From Bacteroidales bacterium UBA2287 (GTDB lineage: Bacteria; Bacteroidota; Bacteroidia; Bacteroidales; Tenuifilaceae), in NCBI GenBank assembly GCA_002345675.1, contig DDWL01000051.1, forward strand, positions 78,781 to 142,780: a stretch of DNA of 64,000 nt, given 5' to 3'. Below the pieces are notes generated by a model. That model ran no database searches, was not told where the DNA came from, and was given only the letters and a program-made list of their open reading frames with translations. Below are positions 26,388 to 35,009 of the stretch, piece after piece. Positions within the stretch are counted from its first letter, which is position 1, and the number at the start of each line of letters is the position of its first letter. A program made the translations under genes and the position numbers.

Positions 26388-26580
26388 TGTATTGGTTCCA
26401 TCGAGATTTCGTCTCAGGGGATTAAAAGGGAATGCCGTGCCCATCTTTAAAAAGAAGGAATTCGGCAACAGTTCCCGCTGCTGTAAGCTTCGTTACCAAA
26501 TGAGCATTCGGGCCACTATTCATTTTAAAATGAGTGGGAAGGCGCTCAGGAGGGAAGCAAGTCAGAAGACCTGCCAATAC
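26388..26580 (+). promoter_or_regulatory. Cobalamin (AdoCbl) riboswitch
   Basis: The class signatures appear in the correct order: GGTTCC near the start, AAAAGGGAATGCCGTGCC (about 26424-26441), AATTCGGCAACAGTTCCCGC (26459-26478, a B12-box-like CCCGC) with GCTGTAAG, and the closing AGTCAGAAGACCTGCC (about 26560-26575). It precedes btuB and btuG-like genes, the expected targets. Binding of cobalamin would lower expression of uptake genes. Exact edges are approximate. Confidence 0.93.
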
Positions 26581-26693
26581 CTGCCATTTTTCAGATGCGC
26601 TTTCGGGACAAAAGCGAGGATGAGTACCTTTTCATCCCACCCAACCCCAAATTCCTCGTATCTGTCGCTGTGGCAGAGTTGTTAGTGAGCCAA

Positions 26694-26750
26694 AAACAGG
26701 CGGCATTAGGAGGATTAGTCTGCCATAACGAAACCTCCTTGCCCCTGTTT
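26694..26750 (+). promoter_or_regulatory. Putative expression-platform hairpin before btuB
   Basis: AAACAGG at 26694-26700 with AGGAGG at 26708-26713 pairs with CCTCCT at 26734-26739 and CCTGTTT at 26744-26750. The hairpin ends 23 bases before the btuB start and has no T-run, so it may act on translation rather than termination. About 110 bases of leader separate it from the aptamer; these include a small hairpin with CGCTTT and AAAGCG arms near 26600-26619. Confidence 0.5.
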
Positions 26751-26773
26751 AGGTTAATTAAATAGGAAAAAAG

Positions 26774-28747
26774 ATGGTTAGGTTGATTCGTATTTCGGTT
26801 TTATGTGTATTTCTACTCGAATTGTCGCCAATGGCATATTCGCAGAGCATTGCAACCGATACCATCGAAATTGAAAGCATTTCAATTTATCGAAATCGAA
26901 ACAGTATCGACTATATTCCGGGAACCAAGGTCGAATCGATTGATTCAATGGTTTTTAAGGAAAAATCGTTTTTGAGCCTTGCGGAACTGCTTGGCGAAAA
27001 TAGTCCAATTTTTATAAAGACCTATGGTCGTGGAGCGACGGCTACAGCATCGTTTCGAGGAACAGGGGCTTCGCATACGCAGGTTTTTTGGAATGGCCTC
27101 AAAATTAACTCTCCCATGAGTGGGCAAGTCGATTTTTCTCAAATCCCTTTGTATTTTATTGATAATGTGAGCATTCATTTTGGTCAGTCGTCGATGAACT
27201 TTGGAAGCGGAGGCCTTGGTGGCTCGGTGAACTTGGGGAGTAGTCCCGATTGGAACAAGAAAAATGGAGCAAAAATTTATCAGTCGGTTGGTAGTTATGG
27301 ATCATACTCAACTGGAGTAAATGCAACGTATGGAAATAGAAAGGTTAAAGTGCAAACGAGGATTTTCAGAGAGAGTTCGCAAAACAATTTTGCATACCGA
27401 AACAAGGCAAGGTCTGGCTACCCAACGGAGATACAGGAAAATGCAGATTACCATAACTATGGAGTATTGCAAGAGGCATACTATCGTCCAAATGCTAAAA
27501 ATGTAGCTTCGTTTCGACTTTGGGTACAGCAGAACGAAAGGGGAATTCCTCGCCTTATGTCGAATTACTCGGTGGCTGAAAGAAATAGGCAAAGCGATAA
27601 GAATTTAAACTCCGTTTTCGATTGGAGTTACTATGGCAACTCAACCAAAATGCTTATTTCAACAGGAATATCAGCATTAAATCTAAACTATTTTTATAGT
27701 AAGTATTCGAACGAAAATTTTGAGCAACCCATTATAAATGCCGAAAGCCAGTCGTTTAGCTGGAGTAATAGGACAGGGTTCGAAAAGGATGTTTTAAAAT
27801 GGCTACAAGCATCTATCGATTTAACGAATAGTTACCAAAAAGTGTCGAGCAGTGACCTAATTCTTCTGACAGGTTACGTTGGCGAGCAGTATCAAACTGC
27901 AATTAGAACGAAGCTAATTGCTACGCCTAATGAGCGGGTTTCGCTGTCGCTTCTGTTAAACGAGGAGTTACAGAGGAGCAAACCTTCGCCTTTTATGCCA
28001 TCTTTTTCGGTTGAATATAAAGTTTTTAAAAATGCCGACATAAAGCTAAAAGGTGCTATTGCACGTAACTACCACTACCCTTCGTTAAACGATTTATACT
28101 GGCATCCCGGAGGAAACAGCAAACTTTTACCCGAAAGCGGATTAACCTATGAAAGTGGAATTCAATTTTCGAGCAAACCATCGAATTTTAAAGCAGACAT
28201 AGATATAACTTTGTTTGCTTCGAAAATTGAAAACTGGATAATGTGGTTGCCCCATTTAAAGGGTTACTGGGAGCCAATAAATTTGCAGTTGGTTAAAGCG
28301 CAAGGCGCAGAGGCATCGGTTTTAATTGTTAGCAAAGTTGAAAGGGTAACGCTCAAACTTCAGGGAAACTACAGTTACACTCGCTCCTCTATTGAAAATG
28401 CAGGTGGCACCATTCGGCCCGAATCGCACGGAAAGCAGCTTCCTTTTATTCCTGTTCACTCGGGTGGTATTGTTGTTAATGCATTGTGGAATAATTTCTA
28501 CCTTGTTTACTCATTCACTCACTTCTCCGAACGTTTTACCACCACAAGTAATAACCCCAACTCGTTTCGAAGGCTTTACCCATACTACATGAGTAGTGCC
28601 TCGATTGGGAAAGATTTTTCGGCTTTTAAAAGCCGATTTGGTCTTCAACTCAGAGTCGACAATTTACTCGACGAGAGTTACCAGTCAATCCTTTGGCGCC
28701 CAATGCCCGGGAGAAACTACAGTCTTCTTTTCCGTATAGAATTATAG
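26774..28747 (+). CDS. btuB: TonB-dependent vitamin B12 receptor (BtuB-like)
   Basis: 657 residues. The signal peptide ends near MAYSQS. A plug domain follows (about 30-160: KSFLSLAELLGENSPIFI, SFRGTGASHTQVFWNGLKIN, MNFGSGGLGGSVNLG), then a 22-strand-type barrel rich in alternating aromatic residues to the C-terminus (YSLLFRIEL). It imports a ligand across the outer membrane using TonB energy. The cobalamin riboswitch upstream and the BtuG-like gene 10 nt downstream identify cobalamin as the ligand. No carboxypeptidase-like N-terminal extension of SusC type is present, consistent with BtuB. The inner-membrane BtuCDF transporter is not in the window. Confidence 0.9.
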   Translation: MVRLIRISVLCVFLLELSPMAYSQSIATDTIEIESISIYRNRNSIDYIPGTKVESIDSMVFKEKSFLSLAELLGENSPIFIKTYGRGATATASFRGTGASHTQVFWNGLKINSPMSGQVDFSQIPLYFIDNVSIHFGQSSMNFGSGGLGGSVNLGSSPDWNKKNGAKIYQSVGSYGSYSTGVNATYGNRKVKVQTRIFRESSQNNFAYRNKARSGYPTEIQENADYHNYGVLQEAYYRPNAKNVASFRLWVQQNERGIPRLMSNYSVAERNRQSDKNLNSVFDWSYYGNSTKMLISTGISALNLNYFYSKYSNENFEQPIINAESQSFSWSNRTGFEKDVLKWLQASIDLTNSYQKVSSSDLILLTGYVGEQYQTAIRTKLIATPNERVSLSLLLNEELQRSKPSPFMPSFSVEYKVFKNADIKLKGAIARNYHYPSLNDLYWHPGGNSKLLPESGLTYESGIQFSSKPSNFKADIDITLFASKIENWIMWLPHLKGYWEPINLQLVKAQGAEASVLIVSKVERVTLKLQGNYSYTRSSIENAGGTIRPESHGKQLPFIPVHSGGIVVNALWNNFYLVYSFTHFSERFTTTSNNPNSFRRLYPYYMSSASIGKDFSAFKSRFGLQLRVDNLLDESYQSILWRPMPGRNYSLLFRIEL

Positions 28748-28757
28748 CCCAAATGCA

Positions 28758-29834
28758 ATGCGAAAAATACTTCATTTAACAATTTACATTTTTACTGCAA
28801 TTGCATTTACAAGCTGCATGAACGATGAGGTTTTACCCGTTTCGCCAGTCGACCTATTTGGAAGCCGTGGAGTTTTTATTGTGAATGAGGGGAACTACTT
28901 GTACGGAAATTCAACCCTTTCGTACTACGACATTAACACGAAAGAGGTAATTAACGATATTTTTTCGGCTGCAAACGGCATTCCCCTTGGCGATGTGGCT
29001 TACAACATGGTTATTCGAAATGGAAAAGGCTATCTGGTTGTCAACAACTCGGGCTGTGTTCATGTAATCGATGCCAATACAATCCTTCTCGAAAAAACCA
29101 TTGAGGGGTTAACTTCTCCACGAAATATTCTTTTCCTAAACGACAATACAGCTCTTGTTAGCGACCTTTACGCTCGAGGCATTAGCATTGTTAATGTTAT
29201 GAGTAGTGAGGTTGTGGGCAAAATTAAAACTGGAAGTTTAAGCATGCCTTTTTACCAACACCCAACCGAAAATTTATTACGAATTGGCAATCGAATTTTC
29301 ACCAATTGCTGGAGTTACGACAACAAAGTGCTGGTAATTGATGCAGAGAGTTTAACCGTTATCGATTCGGTTGAAGTTGGAATTCAGCCAATGCAAATGG
29401 TTGCCGATGCCAACGGCAAAATATGGGTAATGAACGATGGAGGTTACTTTGGAAGTCCCTTTGGTGCCGAGAAACCTTCGCTAATGCGACTAAATGCTCA
29501 AACCCTCGAGGTTGAACTACGGTTAAATTTTGCTTCGCAAATGGATAGGGTAGGCCAAATGGCAACAAATCCTGCTGGCGATACGCTTTACTATATTTGT
29601 AACCATTTATATAGAATGCCAGTTAACAGTGAAATGCTTGCGCCAACTCCTTTTGTGTCTCGAAGTGGTCGTAATTTCAGAGCATTGGGAGTCGATCTAG
29701 CAACAGGAACTGTTTTTATATCCGATGCCTCCGACTACATGAGCGAGGGCGATATTTACGTTTATACATCAACGGGCGTGGCTGTCGATACCTTTAGGGT
29801 AGGAGTAATACCAACAAATTTTTGCTTTAATTAG
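28758..29834 (+). CDS. btuG: Surface lipoprotein beta-propeller, BtuG-like cobalamin-binding protein
   Basis: 358 residues with a lipoprotein signal (TAIAFTSC). The mature part is made of repeated propeller blades of YncE/DUF5074 type (GVFIVNEGNYLYGNSTLSYYD; GYLVVNNSGCVHVID; VLVIDAESLTVIDSVEVG; GTVFISDASDYMSEGDIYVY). BtuG proteins of Bacteroides are surface-exposed seven-bladed propellers that bind cobalamin tightly and cap BtuB. The position, 10 nt after btuB under the B12 riboswitch, supports the same role. Ligand binding is inferred from family and context. Confidence 0.82.
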   Translation: MRKILHLTIYIFTAIAFTSCMNDEVLPVSPVDLFGSRGVFIVNEGNYLYGNSTLSYYDINTKEVINDIFSAANGIPLGDVAYNMVIRNGKGYLVVNNSGCVHVIDANTILLEKTIEGLTSPRNILFLNDNTALVSDLYARGISIVNVMSSEVVGKIKTGSLSMPFYQHPTENLLRIGNRIFTNCWSYDNKVLVIDAESLTVIDSVEVGIQPMQMVADANGKIWVMNDGGYFGSPFGAEKPSLMRLNAQTLEVELRLNFASQMDRVGQMATNPAGDTLYYICNHLYRMPVNSEMLAPTPFVSRSGRNFRALGVDLATGTVFISDASDYMSEGDIYVYTSTGVAVDTFRVGVIPTNFCFN

Positions 29835-29913
29835 AATTGGTTTGTAAATTTGATAGTGATTCCTGACCAAAAGAGGGTTAATGAATATTTTAGCAGCACT
29901 AAAAATTTTTTAA

Positions 29914-30225
29914 ATGTCTAAAGTCGAAGTTATTGAGGCGCTTAAATTATATGTTAGATTGTTAAAATCGGAAGGTATATTGGTCGACAAGGCCTTTCTA
30001 TATGGAAGCTATTTAACCGATTCAGCAACACCAGATAGTGATATAGATTTAATGATTGTGACTGAGAATGAAAATGACGATTATTTAGCAGGGAAAATTT
30101 GGAAATTAACAAGAAAAATAAACTCTAAAATTGAGCCATTTCTTGTTGGCAAAAATAAATTTTATAGTAACGATAATTCACCATTAGTTGATTTAGTTAA
30201 AAGAACTGGTCTCGAAATAAGTTGA
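29914..30225 (+). CDS. MNT-type minimal nucleotidyltransferase domain protein
   Basis: 103 residues. The motif FLYGSYLTDSATPDSDIDLMIV has the G-S-x(n)-S-D-x-D-L pattern of the MNT/polbeta-like fold (PF01909 type). Such proteins often act as antitoxins that AMPylate a HEPN toxin encoded next door. No HEPN ORF was seen on either side (the next gene is a small minus-strand membrane protein), so this copy looks orphaned. The arginine usual in GSRARG is replaced (GSYLTD). The gene is A/T-richer than glyS and btuB around it, hinting at acquisition. Confidence 0.8.
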   Translation: MSKVEVIEALKLYVRLLKSEGILVDKAFLYGSYLTDSATPDSDIDLMIVTENENDDYLAGKIWKLTRKINSKIEPFLVGKNKFYSNDNSPLVDLVKRTGLEIS

Positions 30226-30332
30226 AATATTACTGGTGATGCTTTAATCCAAAATCCCACTTAATGTGCATTCAATCATTCAAAATAAGTAACCTGAATA
30301 AAGAATTTATGGACAGGCTTTAACTAGTCAAT

Positions 30333-30557
30333 TTACTTTTTTCGTGCGGTTTTAAAAATGCCATAAACGCTCATGGCAAATGCAGCAAAAGCAATTGCTG
30401 CCGATAGTACTAGTAGCCATGTATTCCTTTCGCCGGTTTGCACTCGAAGCCAAATCCATATAACCAAAACTGCAATTGCAGCTATAAACATAACAAACGA
30501 GCGTACTCCAAAAAAAGACGTAGGAGTAGTTCTATGTGTGCGACGAATGGGTGACAT
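30333..30557 (-). CDS. Small two-helix membrane protein
   Basis: 74 residues. A basic N-terminus (SPIRRTHRTTPTSFFG) is followed by two membrane segments, VRSFVMFIAAIAVLVIWIWL and WLLVLSAAIAFAAFAMSVYG, and a basic tail (KTARKK). Probably an inner-membrane protein with both ends in the cytoplasm. It is not recognised as a named family. The composition is too organised for a random ORF, and the opposite-strand reading frame gives nothing plausible. Function unknown. Confidence 0.6.
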   Translation of the reverse strand: MSPIRRTHRTTPTSFFGVRSFVMFIAAIAVLVIWIWLRVQTGERNTWLLVLSAAIAFAAFAMSVYGIFKTARKK

Positions 30558-30894
30558 AATGATTGGTTTTATTGAAACGCAAAGGTATAAAAGAAACGCT
30601 AACTCAAAATGCTAATGTTTTTCTATTTCTACTATCACAATAGTTCGTTAGTGTTTAGCATTTGCCTGATTATACGAAGGATACGTAATGGCTGCATGCT
30701 TAATTATTGTTTTGACAATCAATAATTTGCGCCTTTGCGTCTCTGCGTGAAATAAAAATTTCCCGAGTTAATGCTATCATTAAGGAATCACCATAATCAA
30801 ACTAAGCCCTCTTTTCCCATTTGTAAGTTTTTTTGGTTATTTTTGCTCCGCTTAAAGTAAATCTATCGAATTCAACTATAATACATTAATCCCC
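30558..30894. other. Intergenic region before glyS
   Basis: 337 bases without a supportable gene. It contains a short phased repeat fragment (30728-30750, TTGCGCCTTTGCGTCTCTGCG) related in style to other intergenic repeats here. A -7-like element TATTTTTG lies at 30838-30845, 49 bases before the glyS start, and probably belongs to the glyS promoter. Confidence 0.4.
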
Positions 30895-32445
30895 ATGACC
30901 CAAGAGGAACTTTTTAAAAAGCTTATTGCTCACTGCAAGGAGTACGGTTTTGTTTTTCAGAGCAGCGAAATTTACGATGGCCTTAGCGCTGTGTACGATT
31001 ACGGACAAAATGGTGTTGAACTTAAGAATAACATTCGCCGTTACTGGTGGGAAGCAATGACTCGTCTTAACGAGAATATTGTAGGACTCGATGCTGCAAT
31101 TTTTATGCATCCTCAAACGTGGGTTGCCTCGGGTCACGTTGGGGCATTTAACGATCCGCTTATCGACAACAAGGACAGTAAAAAGCGTTACCGTGCCGAT
31201 GTTCTTATTGAGGACTGGATGGCAAAGCAAGAAGAGAAAGTAATCAAGGAGGTTGAAAAGGCTGCAAAACGTTTTGGCGACAGCTTTAACGAAGAAATGT
31301 TTCGCCAAACTAACCCAAGGGTTATGGAGGTTCTCGAAAAAATATCGACTGTAAACTCCCGAATGGTTAAGGCGCTCGATGCTAACGACCTACCTGAAGT
31401 TAAGAAGATTATTGAGGATTGCGAAATTGTTTGCCCCATTTCGGGCTCACGCAACTGGACCGAGGTTCGTCAGTTTAACCTAATGTTCGACACAAAAATG
31501 GGTTCGGTTTCCGACGACGCCAGTACAATTTACCTTCGCCCCGAAACGGCTCAGGGAATATTTGTGAATTACCTTAACGTGCAAAAAACTGGACGTATGA
31601 AGGTTCCCTTTGGAATTGCTCAGGTTGGAAAAGCCTTCCGTAACGAAATTGTTGCCCGTCAGTTTATTTTCCGCATGAAGGAGTTTGAGCAAATGGAAAT
31701 GCAGTTCTTTGTTCGCCCTGGCGAGGAGATGAAGTGGTACGAGTTCTGGAAGGAGAAGCGTATGCGCTGGCACAAGGCAATGGGGCTTGGCGACCAAAAG
31801 TACCGTTTTCATAAGCACGAAAAATTGGCACATTACGCCAATGCAGCTTCCGATATTGAGTTTCAGTTTCCCTTTGGCTTTAAAGAGGTTGAGGGCATAC
31901 ACTCCCGCACCGACTTCGACTTGAGCAGCCACCAAAAGCATTCGGGTAAAAAGTTACAGTACTTCGACCCCGAAACAAACGAAAGTTATGTACCATACGT
32001 TGTTGAAACGTCCATTGGTCTCGACCGAACTTTCCTACTTATCCTTTCGTCGGCTTACACCGAGGAAAAACTTACAAAGGAGGACGGATCAATCGACGAG
32101 CGCATTGTCCTTCGCATTCCTCCAGCACTTGCCCCAGTTAAACTTGCTGTTTTTCCCTTGGTTAAAAAGGATGGACTTCCCGAAAAGGCTCGCATAATAA
32201 TGGACGATCTTAAATTCGATTTTGCCTGCCAGTACGAAGAAAAGGACACTATTGGAAAGCGCTATCGCCGTCACGATGCCATTGGAACACCATTCTGCGT
32301 AACCATCGATCACCAAACGCTCGAGGACGACACCGTAACCATTCGTCACCGCGATACCATGGAGCAAGAGAGAGTTCCCGCTTCACGCCTCCGCGAAATT
32401 ATGGAGGAAAAGGTGAGCATGAGAAAACTGTTGATGAGTATTTAA
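30895..32445 (+). CDS. glyS: Glycine--tRNA ligase (dimeric, class II)
   Basis: 516 residues of the alpha2 eukaryote/archaea-like type found in Bacteroidota, not the alpha2-beta2 type. It charges tRNA-Gly. The N-terminal YGFVFQSSEIYDGLSAVYDYG and GVELKNNIRRYWW are typical. Class II motif 2 is in IYLRPETAQGIFVNY and GIAQVGKAFRNEI, with FEQMEMQFFV after it. Motif 3 is in YVVETSIGLDRTFLLIL, and a C-terminal anticodon-binding domain (APVKLAVFPLVKKDGLPEKA) follows. A product name glyQS is also used for this type. Confidence 0.97.
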   Translation: MTQEELFKKLIAHCKEYGFVFQSSEIYDGLSAVYDYGQNGVELKNNIRRYWWEAMTRLNENIVGLDAAIFMHPQTWVASGHVGAFNDPLIDNKDSKKRYRADVLIEDWMAKQEEKVIKEVEKAAKRFGDSFNEEMFRQTNPRVMEVLEKISTVNSRMVKALDANDLPEVKKIIEDCEIVCPISGSRNWTEVRQFNLMFDTKMGSVSDDASTIYLRPETAQGIFVNYLNVQKTGRMKVPFGIAQVGKAFRNEIVARQFIFRMKEFEQMEMQFFVRPGEEMKWYEFWKEKRMRWHKAMGLGDQKYRFHKHEKLAHYANAASDIEFQFPFGFKEVEGIHSRTDFDLSSHQKHSGKKLQYFDPETNESYVPYVVETSIGLDRTFLLILSSAYTEEKLTKEDGSIDERIVLRIPPALAPVKLAVFPLVKKDGLPEKARIIMDDLKFDFACQYEEKDTIGKRYRRHDAIGTPFCVTIDHQTLEDDTVTIRHRDTMEQERVPASRLREIMEEKVSMRKLLMSI

Positions 32446-32446
32446 G

Positions 32447-32562
32447 AGCAGTTCGCAGTCGGCAGTCGGCAGTCTACAGTCCACAGTCGGCAATTGGCAG
32501 TTCACAGTCGGCATTTGCAGATTGAAGACTGAGAACTGAAGACTGAGAACTGAAGACTGAGA
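32447..32562. repeat. 7-nt phased repeat tract between glyS and a glycosyltransferase gene
   Basis: Two runs fill the gap. The first is built of GGCAGTC / CACAGTC-type 7-mers (32447-32518) and the second of GAAGACT and GAGAACT units (32523-32562). It ends only a few bases before the GTG start at 32567, so it contributes the leader and ribosome-binding region of the next gene. Confidence 0.8.
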
Positions 32563-32566
32563 TAAG

Positions 32567-33865
32567 GTGCCCAAAGTCCTAATCATATCGTACTACTGGC
32601 CGCCAGCAGGCGGAAGCGGAGTTCAGCGATGGCTGAAGTTCGTTAAGTATTTGCGCGATTATGGATGGGAGCCTGTTGTTTATACTGCATCAAATCCCGA
32701 AGCGCCCACTTTCGACGAAACGCTAATTGCCGAAATTCCCATTGGGGTCGAAACCATTAAAGGCAAAGCCTTCGAGCCATATTCTATTTACAAAGCCCTG
32801 TTTGGCTTTAAGAGAAAAAAAATTGGGGTTGGCTTTGCTGGGCTCGAAAGAAAGAGTTTCTTTTCGAAAGTTGCTGTTTGGATTCGTGGAAACCTTTTTA
32901 TTCCCGATGCTCGAATGCTTTGGATTAAACCTTCGGTTCGAAAGCTGACTAAGTATTTAAAGGAAAATCCAGTCGATATAATCGTTTCAACTGGACCTCC
33001 CCATAGTACTCACTTAATTGCACGTAACTTAAAACGAAAGTTGAACATTCCTTGGGTTGCTGATTTTCGCGATCCTTGGACTAATATCGACTTTTACCAT
33101 CAGCTTAGGCTGACAAAGTTCGCCGATTCAGTTCACCGAAAAATGGAACTTTCGGTGCTAAAAGAGTGCGATGCTGCCGTTACGGTTACTCCTTCGTGGC
33201 AAGCCGATTTTCCCGAAAGGTTCGAAAACAAGATGCATGTAATTCAAAATGGCTTCGATTCTGCTGATTTTTCGACAGAAAATGGGGTTGCTCTCGATAA
33301 AGATTTTACCATAACCCATGTTGGCGTTGTGCCACCCGATAGAAATTGTGTAAGCCTTTGGTCTGCTATTGCCCAAATGGCGGCTGAAAATTCTGATTTT
33401 AAAAAAGCACTAAAACTTCGATTTGTTGGTCAGGTCGACAGTTCTGTAATAGCAAGTCTCGAGTCGCTGAACTTAATGGCTAATGTTGAGATTACAGGAT
33501 TTGTTTCTCACCAAAAGGCTTTGGAATACCAAATGTCGTCGCAGGTGCTTTTACTTCTGGTCAATAATTCGCCAAATGCAAAGGGAATTCTTACGGGGAA
33601 AGTTTACGAGTATTTGGCTGCAAAGCGCCCAATTCTTGCTGTTGGCCCATTGGGTGGCGATTTAGATAACCTTTTAAACGAAACCAAAGCTGGCAAATGC
33701 CTTCCTTTCGACAGTACCAGTTCAATACGCGAAGGTTTGCAATGGTTTTGGGAAGGGTACTCTTTGGGTTGGGGTAACTTCAATCCCCAAGAGGCAAATC
33801 GCTACTCTCGTAAAGAGTTAACTGGTAAAATGGTTTCGATTTTTAATGATTTGATAAAAAAATAG
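32567..33865 (+). CDS. Glycosyltransferase, GT4-like
   Basis: 432 residues starting at a GTG (32567). The conserved N-terminal VLIISYYWPPAGGSGVQRW leaves no later alternative. The donor-binding half has ITHVGVVPPDRN, ITGFVSHQKALEYQMSSQVLLLLV, and GKVYEYLAAKRPILAVGPLGG, where the E of YEYLA and the following Gly-rich turn are typical of the GT-B fold. It probably transfers a sugar in surface polysaccharide or glycan assembly in the cytoplasm. It lies 10 nt before wecB, which makes UDP-ManNAc, suggesting a shared pathway. The acceptor and donor sugar are not known. Confidence 0.88.
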   Translation: MPKVLIISYYWPPAGGSGVQRWLKFVKYLRDYGWEPVVYTASNPEAPTFDETLIAEIPIGVETIKGKAFEPYSIYKALFGFKRKKIGVGFAGLERKSFFSKVAVWIRGNLFIPDARMLWIKPSVRKLTKYLKENPVDIIVSTGPPHSTHLIARNLKRKLNIPWVADFRDPWTNIDFYHQLRLTKFADSVHRKMELSVLKECDAAVTVTPSWQADFPERFENKMHVIQNGFDSADFSTENGVALDKDFTITHVGVVPPDRNCVSLWSAIAQMAAENSDFKKALKLRFVGQVDSSVIASLESLNLMANVEITGFVSHQKALEYQMSSQVLLLLVNNSPNAKGILTGKVYEYLAAKRPILAVGPLGGDLDNLLNETKAGKCLPFDSTSSIREGLQWFWEGYSLGWGNFNPQEANRYSRKELTGKMVSIFNDLIKK

Positions 33866-33874
33866 TATTCGTTT

Positions 33875-34948
33875 ATGAAAATTTTAACTGTAGTTGGGGC
33901 TCGTCCTCAGTTTGTTAAGGCTGCTGCCGTAAGCCGAGTGTTTTCGCAAAGAGGCATCGAAGAAGTCCTTTTGCATACTGGCCAGCATTTCGATCATAAT
34001 ATGTCGCAGGTTTTTTTCGACGAAATGCAAATTCCCACACCTAAGTATAATCTCGATATACATGGGCTAACTCATGGCGCCATGACTGGCCGAATGCTTG
34101 AGGGAATTGAGGGCGTAATTATGCAGGAAAAGCCCAACCTAGTTATGGTTTACGGTGACACCAACAGCACATTTGCCGGAGCGCTTGCAGCTAAAAAACT
34201 TCATACGCGTGTTGCTCACGTTGAGGCAGGATTGCGTTCGTTTAACATGCGAATGCCCGAAGAGATTAACCGCATTCTTACCGATCGAATTTCGGATTGG
34301 CTATTCTGCCCAACCGAAAATGCTGTTGAAAACCTTAAACTCGAGGGGTTCGACAACATTCCCGCTATGGTTCTAAATGTTGGCGACGTAATGCAAGATG
34401 CAGCACTTTTTTACTCAAAAATATCGCAGCAAAAATCGACTATTGCTTCAGCCATCGAACTTAATCAAACCTTTGTTCTTGCTACAATTCATAGGCAAGA
34501 AAACACCGACTCAATCGAAAGGCTTTCCCAAATAATCGATGGGCTAAACTTGTTAAATAAAGAAATGCAAGTCATTGTGCCTCTTCACCCTAGAACACGA
34601 GAGTATATAAACAAAACTTCCATTGCGCCCGAGTTTACAATTATCGACCCTGTTGGCTATTTCGATATGATTGAGCTGCTAAAACGTTGCTCGCTGGTTA
34701 TAACCGACAGCGGGGGATTGCAAAAGGAAGCCTTTTTCTTTGCAAAACCTTGCGTTACGCTTCGTAACGAAACCGAGTGGGTTGAATTAGTCGAGAATGG
34801 CTTCAATATACTTTCAGGTGCAAATAGCTACAATATTTATAGCATGTCGTCGCTAATGCTCGAAGGAGAATTCGAATTCGATGTTGACCTATACGGAAAT
34901 GGGAAAGCTTCGGAGCAAATTGCCGATGCGCTTTTAAATTATGCTTAG
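33875..34948 (+). CDS. wecB: UDP-N-acetylglucosamine 2-epimerase (non-hydrolysing)
   Basis: 357 residues. WecB converts UDP-GlcNAc to UDP-ManNAc for surface polysaccharide or teichoic-like polymers. The motifs VVGARPQFVKAAAVS, LLHTGQHFDHNMS, MVYGDTNSTFAGALAAKKL, HVEAGLRSFNMRMPEEINR, ATIHRQENTD and ITDSGGLQKEAFF are all in the expected order. It is co-directional with the glycosyltransferase 10 nt upstream. The catalytic acidic and His residues appear intact. Confidence 0.96.
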   Translation: MKILTVVGARPQFVKAAAVSRVFSQRGIEEVLLHTGQHFDHNMSQVFFDEMQIPTPKYNLDIHGLTHGAMTGRMLEGIEGVIMQEKPNLVMVYGDTNSTFAGALAAKKLHTRVAHVEAGLRSFNMRMPEEINRILTDRISDWLFCPTENAVENLKLEGFDNIPAMVLNVGDVMQDAALFYSKISQQKSTIASAIELNQTFVLATIHRQENTDSIERLSQIIDGLNLLNKEMQVIVPLHPRTREYINKTSIAPEFTIIDPVGYFDMIELLKRCSLVITDSGGLQKEAFFFAKPCVTLRNETEWVELVENGFNILSGANSYNIYSMSSLMLEGEFEFDVDLYGNGKASEQIADALLNYA

Positions 34949-35009
34949 CATATTTGTAATCAAATTGAATCAAAAGCCTATATTAGCTTATATTTTGAAT
35001 TGCTAAGGC

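Noticed and set aside
31480..31941. 153-codon minus-strand ORF inside glyS
   Set aside because: GlyS motifs on the plus strand are intact. The antisense frame has Leu/His-rich random composition.
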